DNA of 64,000 bases from Pseudomonas sp. GM50 (GCF_000282375.1 NZ_AKJK01000051.1:1-64000); one strand, 5' to 3'. Counted from the stretch's first letter, positions 28,948-40,852 are shown. Program-made: numbers and translations. Notes: generated from the sequence alone by a model not told the origin.

Positions 28948-29174
28948 GCGCTGACAGGGCCGGCGCTGACACGCTCAACCAAGGCCTGAATGCGCGCGGC
29001 GGTGGCGCCTTGCTTCTCTTCCTGTTCCATCAGGCTCAGTTGCAGGCTTTCGTTTTCATCCTTGACCTGGGCCAGTTCTGCACTCAGGGATTGATTGGTG
29101 CCGAGCAGGGCCTGGTTCTGCTGCACCAGGTCGCTGACCAGTTGTTCCAATTGGCTTAGGGATGCTTCCAACAT
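28944..29174 (-). CDS. Short coiled-coil protein (TIGR02449/ZapB-like)
   Basis: A 76-aa, almost entirely heptad-like protein (LEASLSQLEQLVSDLVQQNQ...) of the kind encoded just before zapA genes. ATG 29174 is preferred over the longer frame to 29252. Presumed partner of the ZapA-like protein in cell-division ring organisation, by family and the 4-bp overlap, but untested here. Confidence 0.7.
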   Translation of the reverse strand: MLEASLSQLEQLVSDLVQQNQALLGTNQSLSAELAQVKDENESLQLSLMEQEEKQGATAARIQALVERVSAGPVSA

Positions 29175-29367
29175 TTTGATTTTCCGGGCATTTTCAAAGG
29201 GCGCGTACGATAAAGAAAAGTCACCACAGATGCCAGGGTTATGCAGGCGCAAGGCCTTGATTTTCCTGGCGGGCGACCTTCCTCGCGAGCTTTAAAGACT
29301 GTGATTGGCGGCTCTGGTTCCTGCACTTCGTCGCCGCAGCCCTTCTGCGACAAAAGCGCGCAGCACC

Positions 29368-29394
29368 TCAAGACTTTAGTCGTATGACCGATAA
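29368..29394 (+). promoter_or_regulatory. FliA (sigma-28) promoter of the chemoreceptor gene
   Basis: TCAAGAC, 12-nt spacer, ACCGATAA, compared with the sigma-28 consensus TCAAGTT-N12-GCCGATAA: the -10 matches 7 of 8 and the spacing is exact. It lies about 50 bp upstream of the chemoreceptor start, placing this gene in the late flagellar/chemotaxis regulon. Confidence 0.8.
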
Positions 29395-29449
29395 GTCATG
29401 CATATAGCAGTCTCAGCCCCGCACGGATGCGCTTTTTTCGGTGAACACC

Positions 29450-31075
29450 ATGTCCTTACGAAATATGAATATCGCACCGCGGGCGTTCCTCGGTTTTGCC
29501 TTGATTGGCAGCCTGATGTTGGTTCTGGGTGTGTTCGCCCTGAATCAGATGAGCAAGATTCGCGGCGCCGCCGAGGAAATCACCTCGAATAGCGTACCGA
29601 GCATCAAAAGCCTCGACGAATTCACTCAGCTGACCTTGCGCCTGCGCGTCCTGTCCTACCGTTTGCTGGTGAACCGCGAGCCGGATGTCCAGCAAAAGAC
29701 CATGGGCCTGTTCGACACCCGTAACCAGCAGATTCGTGATGCTCAGGCGGCCTACGAAAAGTTGATCGCCAGCCCGCAGGAACGCGCGGCCTACGATCAA
29801 TACGTGCAGTTGCTGGGGCAATACCGTCAGATTGAAGACCGGATGAAGACCCTGTCGCGCAACAATCAGATCGACGAGCTACGCACCCTGGTCAATACCG
29901 ATTTGCTGACCAACTCCGAAGCAATCAACACCGTGCTCAACCGGTTGTTGGAGATCAACACTCAGCAGACCACCGACACCAACCAGCAAGCCGTCGAGCA
30001 GTATTCTTCGGCTTTCAATCTGGTCGTCACACTGCTGGTCATCGCCACCGGCCTGACCCTGCTGTTCGCCTGGCTGCTGACCAACAGCATCACCAAGCCA
30101 ATCGCCAATGCCCTGAGCGCCGCCGAAGAAATCGCCGAAGGCAACCTGACGCGCCCGATCACGGTCGACGGTGAAGACGAAGCCGGTCGTCTGCTGGCCG
30201 CCATGGCGAAGATGCAGGACAAACTGCGCGACACCCTGCAACGGATTTCCGGTTCGGCCACGCAACTGGCGTCCGCCGCGGAAGAGCTCAATAGTGTCAC
30301 CGACGAAAGCGCCCGTGGCCTGACCCAACAGAACAACGAAATCGAGCAGGCCGCCACCGCCGTCAACGAAATGACCAGCGCCGTGGAAGAAGTCGCCCGC
30401 AACGCCGTGAGCACCTCCGAAGCCTCGAAAAACGCCACCACGTCGGCTGGCGACGGTCGTGACCTGGTACAGGAAACCGTCAGTGCCATCGAGCGCATGA
30501 GCGCCGACGTACAGAGCACTGCCACCCTGATCGGTGATCTGGCCAACGAGTCGCGAGACATCGGCAAAGTGCTGGATGTGATTCGCGGCCTGGCCGACCA
30601 GACCAACCTGCTGGCATTGAACGCAGCCATCGAAGCAGCCCGTGCCGGTGAAGCCGGGCGTGGTTTCGCGGTGGTCGCCGACGAAGTGCGTGCCCTGGCC
30701 CATCGCACCCAGCAGTCGACCAGCGAAATCGAACGCATGATCGGCAGTATCCAGAGCGGCACCGAACACGCCGTGGATTCAATGCGCAACAGCACCGAGC
30801 GCGCCGAGTCGACGCTGAACATCGCACGTGGGGCCGGCATGTCGCTGGACACCATCAACAGCGCCATCGTCGAGATCAACGAGCGCAACCTGGTGATCGC
30901 CAGCGCGGCCGAAGAGCAGGCACAGGTTGCCCGCGAAGTGGACCGCAACCTGGTGAACATTCGTGACCTGTCGGTGCAATCGGCCACCGGTGCCAACCAG
31001 ACAAGCGCTGCCAGCAGCGAGTTGTCGCGCCTGGCGCTGGACCTGAACAACATGGTTGGGCGGTTTAGCCTGTAA
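29450..31075 (+). CDS. Methyl-accepting chemotaxis protein with four-helix-bundle sensor
   Basis: Chemoreceptor of about 541 aa. TM1 is at ~10-32, the periplasmic region ~35-185 looks like a 4HB_MCP bundle, TM2 is near 190-212, then HAMP, and a signalling domain with the conserved tip [20 protein letters not shown]. The start could also be GTG 29441, three codons earlier. A near-perfect FliA promoter upstream (29368-29394) supports expression with flagella. The ligand is unknown. A nested palindromic repeat follows. Confidence 0.92.
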   Translation: MSLRNMNIAPRAFLGFALIGSLMLVLGVFALNQMSKIRGAAEEITSNSVPSIKSLDEFTQLTLRLRVLSYRLLVNREPDVQQKTMGLFDTRNQQIRDAQAAYEKLIASPQERAAYDQYVQLLGQYRQIEDRMKTLSRNNQIDELRTLVNTDLLTNSEAINTVLNRLLEINTQQTTDTNQQAVEQYSSAFNLVVTLLVIATGLTLLFAWLLTNSITKPIANALSAAEEIAEGNLTRPITVDGEDEAGRLLAAMAKMQDKLRDTLQRISGSATQLASAAEELNSVTDESARGLTQQNNEIEQAATAVNEMTSAVEEVARNAVSTSEASKNATTSAGDGRDLVQETVSAIERMSADVQSTATLIGDLANESRDIGKVLDVIRGLADQTNLLALNAAIEAARAGEAGRGFAVVADEVRALAHRTQQSTSEIERMIGSIQSGTEHAVDSMRNSTERAESTLNIARGAGMSLDTINSAIVEINERNLVIASAAEEQAQVAREVDRNLVNIRDLSVQSATGANQTSAASSELSRLALDLNNMVGRFSL

Positions 31076-31088
31076 CCGAGTAAGGCCG

Positions 31089-31223
31089 AAAAGATCGCAG
31101 CCTTCGTAGGAGCGAGGCTTGCCCGCGAAGGCGGTGTATCAGTAGACATAAATTGAGACTGACACATCGCCTTCGCGGGCAAGCCTCGCTCCTACGAAGA
31201 GCTGCAGCAGGCTGCGATCTTTT
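31089..31223. repeat. Nested repeat: REP palindrome inside AAAAGATCGCAGCC arms
   Basis: Outer arms AAAAGATCGCAGCC (31089-31102) and GGCTGCGATCTTTT (31210-31223) match the hairpin at 3402-3446. Inside sits a REP-type palindrome with ~33-bp arms (CTTCGTAGGAGCGAGGCTTG... from 31102 and its complement ending at 31199). It also ends the chemoreceptor transcription unit. Confidence 0.85.
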
Positions 31224-31239
31224 GATCTGCAAAAGCTTT

Positions 31240-31270
31240 TTGACAGCATCACATTTCAACAGGTTAGAAT
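31240..31270 (+). promoter_or_regulatory. Candidate sigma-70 promoter for the K+/H+ antiporter gene
   Basis: A perfect TTGACA at 31240-31245 and TAGAAT at 31265-31270, with a rather long 19-nt spacer, about 60 bp before the gene start. Confidence 0.45.
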
Positions 31271-31331
31271 CGCTGGCACGCAGACTGCATGGTCAGTTTG
31301 TGCCCGCCTTTAGCTTTCTGGAGTACTGCCT

Positions 31332-33074
31332 TTGAATGCGACGACCATCAACAGCCTGTTCTTGATCGGCGCGTTGCTGGTAGGTGCGAGCATTCTGGTG
31401 AGCTCACTTTCATCGCGTCTCGGTATCCCGATACTGGTGATCATCCTCGCGGTGGGCATGTCGGCCGGTGTCGACGGCGCCGGCATTATTTTCGATAACT
31501 ATCCAACGGCTTATCTGGTCGGCAACCTCGCCCTGGCAGTGATCCTGCTCGACGGCGGCTTGCGCACCCGGGTGGCGAGTTTCCGCGTGGCGTTATGGCC
31601 GGCGTTGTCGCTAGCCACGGTCGGGGTGTTGATCACCACCGGACTGACCGGAATGGCGGCCGCGTGGTTGTTCGACCTCAATATGATTCAGGGCCTGCTG
31701 ATCGGCGCCATCGTCGGTTCCACCGACGCCGCGGCCGTGTTCTCGCTGCTGGGCGGCAAGGGCCTGAACGAACGGGTGAGCGCGAGCCTGGAGATCGAAT
31801 CCGGCAGCAACGACCCGATGGCGGTGTTCCTCACCGTGACCCTGATCGACATGCTCGCCAGCGGCGAGACCGGCCTGCACTGGGATCTGCTCCTGCATTT
31901 GATGCGCGAGTTCGGCATCGGCGGTGTGATCGGCCTCGGCGGTGGTTGGCTCATGCTGCAACTGGTCAACCGTATCAACCTTGCGACCGGCCTTTATCCG
32001 ATTCTGGTGATTGCTGGCGGTCTGGTGGTGTTTGCCCTGACCAACGCCCTGCACGGCAGCGGCTTCTTGGCGGTGTACCTGTGTGGCCTGGTGATCGGCA
32101 ACCGCCCGGTCCGCAGTCGCCACGGCATTTTGCATATGCTCGACGGCATGGCCTGGCTGGCCCAGATCGGCATGTTCCTGGTGCTGGGGCTGTTGGTCAC
32201 GCCCCATGACCTGCTGCCGATTGCTTTACCGGCGCTGGGCCTGGCGCTGTGGATGATTCTGTTTGCTCGTCCGCTCTCGGTGCTGGTCGGTCTGTTGCCC
32301 TTCAAGGCGTTCCATGGTCGCGAGAAGGCATTTATCTCCTGGGTTGGCCTGCGCGGTGCCGTCCCGATCATTCTGGCGGTGTTCCCGCTGATGGCGGGGC
32401 TACCCAATGCTCAGCTCTACTTCAATCTGGCGTTCTTTATCGTCCTGGTGTCGCTGCTGGTGCAAGGCACAAGCCTGCCTTGGGTTGCCAAGCTTTTGAA
32501 AGTGACCGTCCCGCCAGAGCCTTTGCCGATCTCGCGATCGGCGCTGGAAGTGCATGTCACCAGCGAGTGGGAGCTGTTCGTGTATCGCCTCGGTGCCGAG
32601 AAATGGTGCATTGGATCCCCTCTTCGCGAGCTGAAAATGCCCGAAGGTACCCGTATCGCGGCCTTGTTTCGCGGCCAACAACTGCTCCATCCGTCGGGTA
32701 GTACGGTGCTCGAAGTCGATGATTTGCTCTGCGTCATCGGCCATGAGCACAATCTTCCGGCCCTCGGAAAACTCTTCAGTCAGGCTCCGCAACGAGGTCT
32801 GGATTTGCGCTTCTTCGGCGACTTCGTACTCGAAGGAGACGCCCAGCTGGGCGCGGTTGCTGCCCTGTACGGGTTGAAAGTCGAAGGCATCGATCCGAAC
32901 ATGTCCCTGGGCCACTTCATTGCCCAGAAAGTAGGCGGTGCGCCGGTAGTCGGTGACCAGGTGGAATGGAACAACACCCTCTGGACCGTCGCTGTCATGG
33001 AAGGGAACAAGATTGGTAAAGTGGGCGTCAGATTCCCCGAAGGAAGTCGCCCCGGCCCCGGCCTGTTCCTCTAA
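31332..33074 (+). CDS. nhaP2: Potassium/proton antiporter, NhaP2/CvrA type
   Basis: CPA1-family inner-membrane cation/H+ antiporter of 580 aa, the size of E. coli CvrA/NhaP2. About 12 hydrophobic segments cover residues 1-390, with the conserved stretches [15 protein letters not shown] and [10 protein letters not shown] around the transport site. A cytosolic tail follows with a TrkA-C-like domain and a CorC/HlyC-like end. The start is TTG at 31332, supported by GGAG 8 nt upstream. Expected to expel excess K+ for ion and volume balance. It precedes mscK, another osmotic gene. Confidence 0.88.
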   Translation: MNATTINSLFLIGALLVGASILVSSLSSRLGIPILVIILAVGMSAGVDGAGIIFDNYPTAYLVGNLALAVILLDGGLRTRVASFRVALWPALSLATVGVLITTGLTGMAAAWLFDLNMIQGLLIGAIVGSTDAAAVFSLLGGKGLNERVSASLEIESGSNDPMAVFLTVTLIDMLASGETGLHWDLLLHLMREFGIGGVIGLGGGWLMLQLVNRINLATGLYPILVIAGGLVVFALTNALHGSGFLAVYLCGLVIGNRPVRSRHGILHMLDGMAWLAQIGMFLVLGLLVTPHDLLPIALPALGLALWMILFARPLSVLVGLLPFKAFHGREKAFISWVGLRGAVPIILAVFPLMAGLPNAQLYFNLAFFIVLVSLLVQGTSLPWVAKLLKVTVPPEPLPISRSALEVHVTSEWELFVYRLGAEKWCIGSPLRELKMPEGTRIAALFRGQQLLHPSGSTVLEVDDLLCVIGHEHNLPALGKLFSQAPQRGLDLRFFGDFVLEGDAQLGAVAALYGLKVEGIDPNMSLGHFIAQKVGGAPVVGDQVEWNNTLWTVAVMEGNKIGKVGVRFPEGSRPGPGLFL

Positions 33075-33108
33075 ACTCCACACTTCGTCTCGTTTTCGAT
33101 CGGTCTTT

Positions 33109-36100
33109 ATGTCAACTCTGCGTACCTTTTTCATCATGGCCCTGCTGGGCTTGAGTCTTTCCATCAGCAATCTGCAAGCCGCCGAACCGCCCTCCAGCGA
33201 AGCCGTGCAGGCGAGCCTGGACAAGATCGCCGACCGCAAATTGCCGGAAGCCGATCAAAAAGCCCTGCAAGCGGTCCTGCAGAGCACGCTCACCCAACTC
33301 AACAACATGAGCGATTACGAGCAGAAGCTGATTGATCTCAAGCAGCAGCTGACCACTGCGCCAAAGCAGAACATCGAAAACCAGCGCGAACTGACCCGTC
33401 TCAAGGCCACCAAAGTGGTACCGGTGGCGCAACGCTATACCAAAGAGACCATTCAGCAGCTTGAGCAATTGCTGACCGAGCGCTCCACCCAGCAAAGCGA
33501 TCTGCAGAAAGCCCTGGCCGAAGCGAACAGCCTGATCATCACCGCGCAGACTCGCCCCGAGCGCGCCCAGGCCGAAATATCTGCCAGCCAGACACGCATC
33601 CAGCAGATCAACAACATCCTCAAGCTCGGCAAGGACAGCGGCAAGACCTTGACCGCCGAGCAACGCGATCAGCTCAACGCCGAACTCGCGGCGCTGAACG
33701 CCTTGATCCCGCTGCGTCGCCAGGAACTGGCCGGCAACAGCCTGTTGCAGGATTTGGGCAACAGCCAGCATGACTTGCTCTCGGAGAAATCCGATCGCCT
33801 GGATCAGGAGATCCAGGATCTGCAAACCCTGATCAACCAGAAGCGCCTCGCCCAGTCGCAAGAAACGGTCACCCAGCAATCCATCGAAGCGCAGAAGGCC
33901 GGCGGCAGCAGCCTGCTGGCCACCGAAAGCGCGGCCAACCTGAAGCTCTCCGACTACCTGCTCAAAAGCACCGACCGTCTCAACGAAGTCACCCAACAGA
34001 ACCTGCAGACCAAACAGCAACTGGACAGCGTGACTCAAAGCGATTCGGCCCTGGACGAACAGATCAACGTGCTCAAGGGCAGCCTGCTGCTCTCCAAGAT
34101 TCTCTACAAACAGAAACAGGCCCTGCCGCGCCTCAAGCTCGACCGCGACCTGGCGGATCAGATCGCCGACATTCGCCTGTATCAGTTCGAAGTCAGCCAG
34201 CAGCGGGAATTGCTCAGCAACCCGACAACCTATGTCGACAACTTGCTGGCGACTCAACAGCCAGAGCAAGTCACCCCGCAACTGCGCAAGAGCCTGCTGG
34301 AACTGGCCACCACCCGCGCGGACCTGCTGGAGCGTTTGAATCGCGAATTGAGCGCGGTGCTCAACGAATCCATCACGCTGCAACTCAACCAGAAGCAACT
34401 GCTCAGCACCGCGCAAAGTCTGCGCGCAACCCTCGACGAGCAAATGTTCTGGATTCCCAGCAACAAGCCGCTGGATCTTGAGTGGATACGCGCCGTGCCG
34501 GAACGCCTGGAACGTCAGGTCACTACCCTGCCATGGGCCTCGAGCCTGAGCGAACTGACCGATGGCCTGACCCAGCGGCCGCTGCTGTTCCTGCCGCTGG
34601 CTTTTCTGATCGGGGCGCTGCTGTGGCGCCGCAAAAATCTCTATGCCCGCCTGAATAAAGTTCACCTGGACATCGGCCATTTCAAGCGCGACAGCCAGTG
34701 GCACACACCGCAGGCGATTCTGATTAACATCCTGCTGGCGATGCCGGTATCCCTGGGGTTGGGCTTGTGCGGCCTGGCTTTGCAGATCGACGCCCGCGGG
34801 CAGAACGCCAATATGGGCGCGGCGCTGCTGCAGATGGCCCAGGCCTGGCTGGTGTTCTACACCGCCTACCGCATCCTCGCGCCGGGCGGCGTCGCCGAAT
34901 TGCATTTCCGCTGGGAAAAACCTCAGGTCGAATTCCTTCAGGGCTGGATACGCCGACTCGGCCTGGTAGTGATGGCCCTGGTGGCGGTGGTGGCGGTCGC
35001 AGAGTTGCAACCAGCGATACTGGCCGATGACGTGCTCGGCATGCCGGTGGTGCTGACCTGCTACGCCTTGATGGCCTGGCTACTCAGCCGCCTGCTGGTT
35101 AGCAGCCCGACTCACCAGAACGCTTCACTGTTCCGCAAGGCCGTGGGTGTTCTGTTCACAGCCCTGCCAATCGCGTTGTTCGTCGCCGTGTGCTTTGGCT
35201 ACTACTACACCGCGCTGAAACTCAGCGACCGGTTGATCAACACGCTGTACTTGCTGATGTTCTGGCTGGTGATCGAAGCAACCTTCGTGCGCGGCCTCAG
35301 CGTTGCGGCACGGCGCCTGGCCTATCAGCGCGCCCTGGCCAAACGTCAGGCAGCGAAAGAGGCTGGTGACGGCGAAGCGGTGATCGAAGAGCCGACCCTG
35401 GACATCGAGAAGGTCAACGAACAGTCCCTTCGACTGATCCGCCTGGCCCTGCTCGGTGGTTTCATCGCTGCGCTGTATTGGGTCTGGTCGGACCTGATCT
35501 CGGTGTTCTCGTACCTGGACAACATCACCCTTTACGAATACACCAGCGGCACCGGTGCCAACATGAGCATGGTGCCGATCAGCATCGGCGACATGCTCGG
35601 CGCGCTGATCATCATCGGTATCACCTTTGCACTGGCGCGCAACTTGCCGGGCTTGCTGGAAGTGTTTGTGCTGTCGAAGCTGAACCTGGCCCAAGGCAGT
35701 TCCTACGCCACGACCACGCTGCTGTCCTATGTGATCGCCGGCATCGGTTTCGTCTCGACCCTGTCCACGCTCGGCGTGAGTTGGGACAAGTTGCAATGGC
35801 TGGTGGCGGCGCTGTCGGTCGGTCTCGGTTTCGGGATGCAGGAGATTTTCGCCAACTTCATCTCCGGCATCATGATCCTGTTCGAACGCCCGGTGCGGAT
35901 CGGTGACACCATCACCATCGGCAACCTGTCGGGCACGGTGAGCAAGATCCGCATCCGCGCCACGACCATCACTGACTTCGACCGCAAGGACATCATCGTC
36001 CCGAACAAGACGTTCATCACCGGGCAACTGATCAACTGGTCCCTGACCGACACCATCACCCGGGTGACCCTCAAGCTCGGTGTCGACTACGGCTCGGACC

Positions 36101-36459
36101 TGGACCTGGTGAAAGAGCTGCTGCTCAAGGCTGCCCGGGACAACCCGCGCGTACTGAAGGACCCGGAGCCTCACGTGTACTTCCTGAACTTCGGCGAAAG
36201 CACTCTCGACCACGAGTTGCGCATGCATGTGCGCGACCTCGGCGACCGTAACCCGGTGCTCGACGAGGTCAACCGCTTCATCAATCGCGAGTTCAAGAAA
36301 CAGCACATCAACATCTCGTTCCGGCAGATGGAGGTCTACCTCAAGAACCTTCACGGCCAGGAATACAAAATGGTGCCGATCGAGCCGGAAGCCAAAACCA
36401 TCGTGCCGCTGGCCGACGGCAAACCGCACCGCGAGCCGCCACCTGTCGAACTCGACTAA
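33109..36459 (+). CDS. mscK: Large mechanosensitive channel, MscK/KefA family
   Basis: Osmotic-release channel of 1116 aa from ATG 33109; the frame is open further upstream but overlaps the antiporter gene. An N-terminal signal peptide ends near ISNLQA-AEP, followed by a ~450-residue periplasmic coiled-coil region, about 8-11 transmembrane segments (~490-900), and a C-terminal MscS pore domain (LGFGMQEIFANFISGIMILFE, then FERPVRIGD...TTITDFDRKDIIVPN). It starts 34 bp after the antiporter stop, so the two are probably co-transcribed. Confidence 0.92.
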   Translation: MSTLRTFFIMALLGLSLSISNLQAAEPPSSEAVQASLDKIADRKLPEADQKALQAVLQSTLTQLNNMSDYEQKLIDLKQQLTTAPKQNIENQRELTRLKATKVVPVAQRYTKETIQQLEQLLTERSTQQSDLQKALAEANSLIITAQTRPERAQAEISASQTRIQQINNILKLGKDSGKTLTAEQRDQLNAELAALNALIPLRRQELAGNSLLQDLGNSQHDLLSEKSDRLDQEIQDLQTLINQKRLAQSQETVTQQSIEAQKAGGSSLLATESAANLKLSDYLLKSTDRLNEVTQQNLQTKQQLDSVTQSDSALDEQINVLKGSLLLSKILYKQKQALPRLKLDRDLADQIADIRLYQFEVSQQRELLSNPTTYVDNLLATQQPEQVTPQLRKSLLELATTRADLLERLNRELSAVLNESITLQLNQKQLLSTAQSLRATLDEQMFWIPSNKPLDLEWIRAVPERLERQVTTLPWASSLSELTDGLTQRPLLFLPLAFLIGALLWRRKNLYARLNKVHLDIGHFKRDSQWHTPQAILINILLAMPVSLGLGLCGLALQIDARGQNANMGAALLQMAQAWLVFYTAYRILAPGGVAELHFRWEKPQVEFLQGWIRRLGLVVMALVAVVAVAELQPAILADDVLGMPVVLTCYALMAWLLSRLLVSSPTHQNASLFRKAVGVLFTALPIALFVAVCFGYYYTALKLSDRLINTLYLLMFWLVIEATFVRGLSVAARRLAYQRALAKRQAAKEAGDGEAVIEEPTLDIEKVNEQSLRLIRLALLGGFIAALYWVWSDLISVFSYLDNITLYEYTSGTGANMSMVPISIGDMLGALIIIGITFALARNLPGLLEVFVLSKLNLAQGSSYATTTLLSYVIAGIGFVSTLSTLGVSWDKLQWLVAALSVGLGFGMQEIFANFISGIMILFERPVRIGDTITIGNLSGTVSKIRIRATTITDFDRKDIIVPNKTFITGQLINWSLTDTITRVTLKLGVDYGSDLDLVKELLLKAARDNPRVLKDPEPHVYFLNFGESTLDHELRMHVRDLGDRNPVLDEVNRFINREFKKQHINISFRQMEVYLKNLHGQEYKMVPIEPEAKTIVPLADGKPHREPPPVELD

Positions 36460-36472
36460 CCGCTCTATCCCT

Positions 36473-37971
<1,499 letters not shown>

Positions 37972-37991
37972 GACTTAACAACACTGAGTAT

Positions 37992-38213
37992 TCAGACTGG
38001 TACTGGCCGGCGCTCATGGTCATAGGCTTCGATATGGTCGCCTATGATCTCCACCAGGTTTTCCAACGGATGTAATTCTTCTCCGCCCATCATTGCTAGC
38101 AATTCATACCGCGACTCAGCCAACAGGTTGTATTCAGCTTCCGATTCAGGTCGTTTTAATAGCCAGGCTACAAATGGCCAGTGTTCGACGGCTCGCTTAA
38201 CGATATCGCTCAT
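37992..38213 (-). pseudogene. HigA-like antitoxin N-terminal fragment
   Basis: A 73-aa ORF with a good ribosome-binding site (GGGAG before ATG 38213). Its second half, ESEAEYNLLAESRYELL...HPLENLVEIIGDHIEAYDHE, follows the pattern of the N-terminal domain of HigA-type antitoxins. The helix-turn-helix that should follow is absent: the frame stops after ERRPVPV, next to the selO end. No HigB toxin is visible upstream in 38214-38430. It is either a truncated remnant or a stand-alone protein of this fold. Confidence 0.55.
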
Positions 38214-38430
38214 TATTGCTCCCTATTAGTGGTGCTTCGGTCTTGCTGCGTGAAAATAGGGCTCAAGACTAAGAGTTGAACCGCTCTCAGCCAATCAGTC
38301 AGGGACACCAGCACTCGTAGGGTGTATCTCAAACCAAGGAAGGTTATTGCCTACAAACTTCTGCCTTGATAAACATCATTTCCGACTCCAGATCAGTGCC
38401 ATAGATTGCCTACTCATCCGGAACCCAATC

Positions 38431-38865
38431 ATGCCTGACCCACTCCTCATCCCCTGCCCCCACTGCAACGGCTTGAATCGCATCCCTGCCGAGCGCCTCG
38501 ACGACCATCCAAAATGCGGTCGCTGCAAGACCGAAGTGCTGCTCAACAAGCCGTTCGAATTGAAGCAAGGCGATTACGCCAGTCAGATCAAGGGCGACCT
38601 GCCGTTGCTGGTGGATGTGTGGGCGGACTGGTGCGGGCCGTGCAAGTCGTTTGCGCCGGTGTTCGAGCAGGCGGCGGGGCAATTGGCGGGCAAGTGTCGG
38701 CTGGCCAAGCTGGACAGCGAGGCAAATCAGCAATTGTCGGCGCAGTTGGGGATTCGCTCGATCCCGAGCCTGATTCTGTTCAAGAACGGCCGGGAAGTGG
38801 CTCGCCAGAGCGGGGCGTTCCCGTTACCGCAATTGATGAGCTGGCTGCGTAGTCAGGGGATTTGA
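38431..38865 (+). CDS. trxC: Thioredoxin 2 (zinc-ribbon thioredoxin)
   Basis: Cytosolic disulfide reductase induced by oxidative stress in E. coli (OxyR). From ATG 38431 the 144-aa protein has an N-terminal zinc ribbon (CPHC...CGRC) and a thioredoxin fold with the active site WCGPCK and cis-proline SIPSLILF. The ribosome-binding site is weak. A REP pair follows. Confidence 0.94.
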   Translation: MPDPLLIPCPHCNGLNRIPAERLDDHPKCGRCKTEVLLNKPFELKQGDYASQIKGDLPLLVDVWADWCGPCKSFAPVFEQAAGQLAGKCRLAKLDSEANQQLSAQLGIRSIPSLILFKNGREVARQSGAFPLPQLMSWLRSQGI

Positions 38866-38881
38866 AACTACACGCGGACAA

Positions 38882-38973
38882 ATGTGGGAGCGGGCTTGCT
38901 CGCGAAAGCGGTCTATCCATCAGCGATGATGTTGACTGTTATGACCCCTTCGCGAGCAAGCCCGCTCCCACAT
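38882..38973. repeat. REP inverted pair between trxC and the ParA-like gene
   Basis: Perfect 25-bp arms (ATGTGGGAGCGGGCTTGCTC... and complement) around a 42-nt centre, between convergent genes. Confidence 0.9.
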
Positions 38974-38997
38974 GGTTTCTGTGCCAACAACAGCGAT

Positions 38998-39768
38998 TCA
39001 GGCATTTTCCAGCAGGTTGTGCAGGTCGACGAACTGCTGGGTCAGTTTGTGCCGCGGGTCGAGGTGGATCAGTGGCGTGTTGGCCTGGTGGGATTCGCGC
39101 ATGCGTACTGAACTGGCCAGGTACACCGGCAACACCGGTAGCCCTTCGGCGATCAGTTCGTCGAGGATTTGCTGGGGCAAACTGGCACGGGCCTGGAACT
39201 GGTTGACGACGATGCCTTCGACTTCCAACCCTTCGTTGTGGTCCTCCTTCAATTCTTCGATTTCCGCCAACAGGCCATACAGCGCCTGACGCGAGAAACT
39301 GTCGCAATCGAAGGGAATCAGCACACGATCAGCGGCGATCAAGGCCGAGACGGCATAGAAATTCAGTGCTGGCGGCGTATCGAGGTAAATTCGGTCGTAA
39401 TCGCCGTCCAGTTCCTCGAGCAATTTTCGCAGCTTGTTGATCTTGTGCTTGGCCTCAAGCTTGGGCTGCAAGTCCGCCAGCTCGGCGGTGGCGGTGACGA
39501 CGTGAAGGTTGTCGAAGGGGGTTTCGTAAATATCGACCTGGTTTTTCTTCGAGAACGGCCCGGAGGACAGAGTCTGCTTGAAGAAGTCAGCGATCCCCAT
39601 CGGGATATCATCACCGGTGAGTCCCGTCAGGTATTGAGTGGAGTTGGCCTGAGCATCGAGATCCACCAACAGTGTGCGATAGCCTTCGCTGGCGCTGACC
39701 GCCGCCAGATTACAGGCAATGCTTGACTTGCCCACGCCACCTTTCTGATTGAACACCACGCGCCGCAT
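38998..39768 (-). CDS. ParA/MinD-family ATPase
   Basis: Deviant Walker A motif KGGVGKSS at the N-terminus, followed by [10 protein letters not shown] and DTPPAL: a ParA-type ATPase of 256 aa from ATG 39768, preceded by a perfect GGAGG. Such chromosomal orphan ParAs position proteins or complexes on the nucleoid. No parB partner is adjacent, so the cargo is unknown. The longer frame to 39789 is not needed. Divergent from the aryl polyene operon. Confidence 0.88.
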   Translation of the reverse strand: MRRVVFNQKGGVGKSSIACNLAAVSASEGYRTLLVDLDAQANSTQYLTGLTGDDIPMGIADFFKQTLSSGPFSKKNQVDIYETPFDNLHVVTATAELADLQPKLEAKHKINKLRKLLEELDGDYDRIYLDTPPALNFYAVSALIAADRVLIPFDCDSFSRQALYGLLAEIEELKEDHNEGLEVEGIVVNQFQARASLPQQILDELIAEGLPVLPVYLASSVRMRESHQANTPLIHLDPRHKLTQQFVDLHNLLENA

Positions 39769-40009
39769 GTCAAAACCTCCGTGTATCAAAGAATGACCGA
39801 GTGTAGTAGTCCACGGCGCTGCTTAGCTACCTCACTGGCATCGGGACTACGAAGTCATTGGTAAATATCCGGCAGAAAAAGCCGCCAACTCGTCCATCGA
39901 CAGCCGATGGAGCCGACAGACATGTCCGCTGCAACGTGGATAATGGCCAAACGACAGCTTTTTTCGCGAACCAGTCGGTACATTTCGTTGCGCAAAATGT
40001 AACCAACAT

Positions 40010-40038
40010 TTGCTACACGCCCGCCGCACCGGGATAAT
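40010..40038 (+). promoter_or_regulatory. Candidate promoter of the aryl polyene operon
   Basis: TTGCTA (40010-40015), 17-nt spacer, GATAAT (40033-40038), about 90 bp before the first gene. Just upstream lie dyad elements: TTGCGCAA (39988-39995) within ACATTT...AAATGT (39980-40000), which may bind a regulator. The rest of 39769-40126 shows no gene. Confidence 0.45.
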
Positions 40039-40126
40039 GCGCGCCACTCGGCGTTAAGCGCCACGTAAGGTCGGCCGCGCTTTTTTGCGACTCACCGCGT
40101 CAAGGAAGCCCGCAGGGGCGGGATGA

Positions 40127-40852
40127 ATGTCTGTGATCAACTTCAACATCGCCCAATGGCGCGCGTGGGCCCCTGGGCTTGAAAGCGTGGATGATTGGCG
40201 GGCCTGGAGCCGACAACCGGTCGTGCTCGAGCGTAGCGATGCCGCCCCCGATGTGTCATTTCTGCCTGCCATGCAGCGTCGGCGACTCAGCCGTCTGGCG
40301 CGGATGGCATTCAACGTTGGCTGGCCGTTGGCTGATGGTCGCCAGGATTTACCGTTGGTCTTTATTTCCCGCCACGGCGAAACCCCGCGCACTTTCGAAA
40401 TTCTCAGCGATCTGGCGACTGACCAACCGCTGTCGCCCACTCAGTTCAGCCTGTCGGTACACAACGCGGTCATTGGCCTGTGGTCGATCATGCGCGGCGA
40501 AACCAGCGAAATGACCGCCCTCGCCGCGGCTGGCGATGGCCTTGAACACGGCATGCTAGAGGCGGCGGCATTGCTTGATGAAGGAGCGCCTGCGGTACTG
40601 CTGATAGTGACGGAAGAGCAACCGCCCGCGGCCTACTCGGCCTGGATCGACGACGTGCCATTCCCTTATGCGGTTGGCCTGCTGATTACGCCCGGCAATC
40701 AGTGGCAGCTGTCGCTGAACAGCACCTCGCAAGCGTTGTCCAAACCCCACTGGCCCCATGCCCTGAATCTGTTACGCACCCTGCTCGGCCAGCAGACCAC
40801 CTGCCAACATGCCTGGAAAAATCGTGTATGGACCTGGCAACGCAACCCGTAA
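40127..40852 (+). CDS. Ketosynthase-like chain-length-factor protein, first gene of the aryl polyene cluster
   Basis: A 241-aa protein of the short ketosynthase-N-terminal-like family found at the head of aryl polyene clusters (SVHNAVIGLWSI, as in ketosynthase folds). It lacks the active-site Cys context of real ketosynthases, so it probably works as a partner of the condensing enzymes. GGGCGGG lies upstream of ATG 40127. Its end overlaps the next gene by 25 bp, the first of a long chain of overlaps to 58253. Family assignment is firm, the molecular role inferred. Confidence 0.8.
   Translation: MSVINFNIAQWRAWAPGLESVDDWRAWSRQPVVLERSDAAPDVSFLPAMQRRRLSRLARMAFNVGWPLADGRQDLPLVFISRHGETPRTFEILSDLATDQPLSPTQFSLSVHNAVIGLWSIMRGETSEMTALAAAGDGLEHGMLEAAALLDEGAPAVLLIVTEEQPPAAYSAWIDDVPFPYAVGLLITPGNQWQLSLNSTSQALSKPHWPHALNLLRTLLGQQTTCQHAWKNRVWTWQRNP

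Noticed and set aside
33112..35010. 632-codon frame antisense to mscK
   Set aside because: Repeats of Q/L/V/A mirror the coiled-coil codons of MscK; no family.
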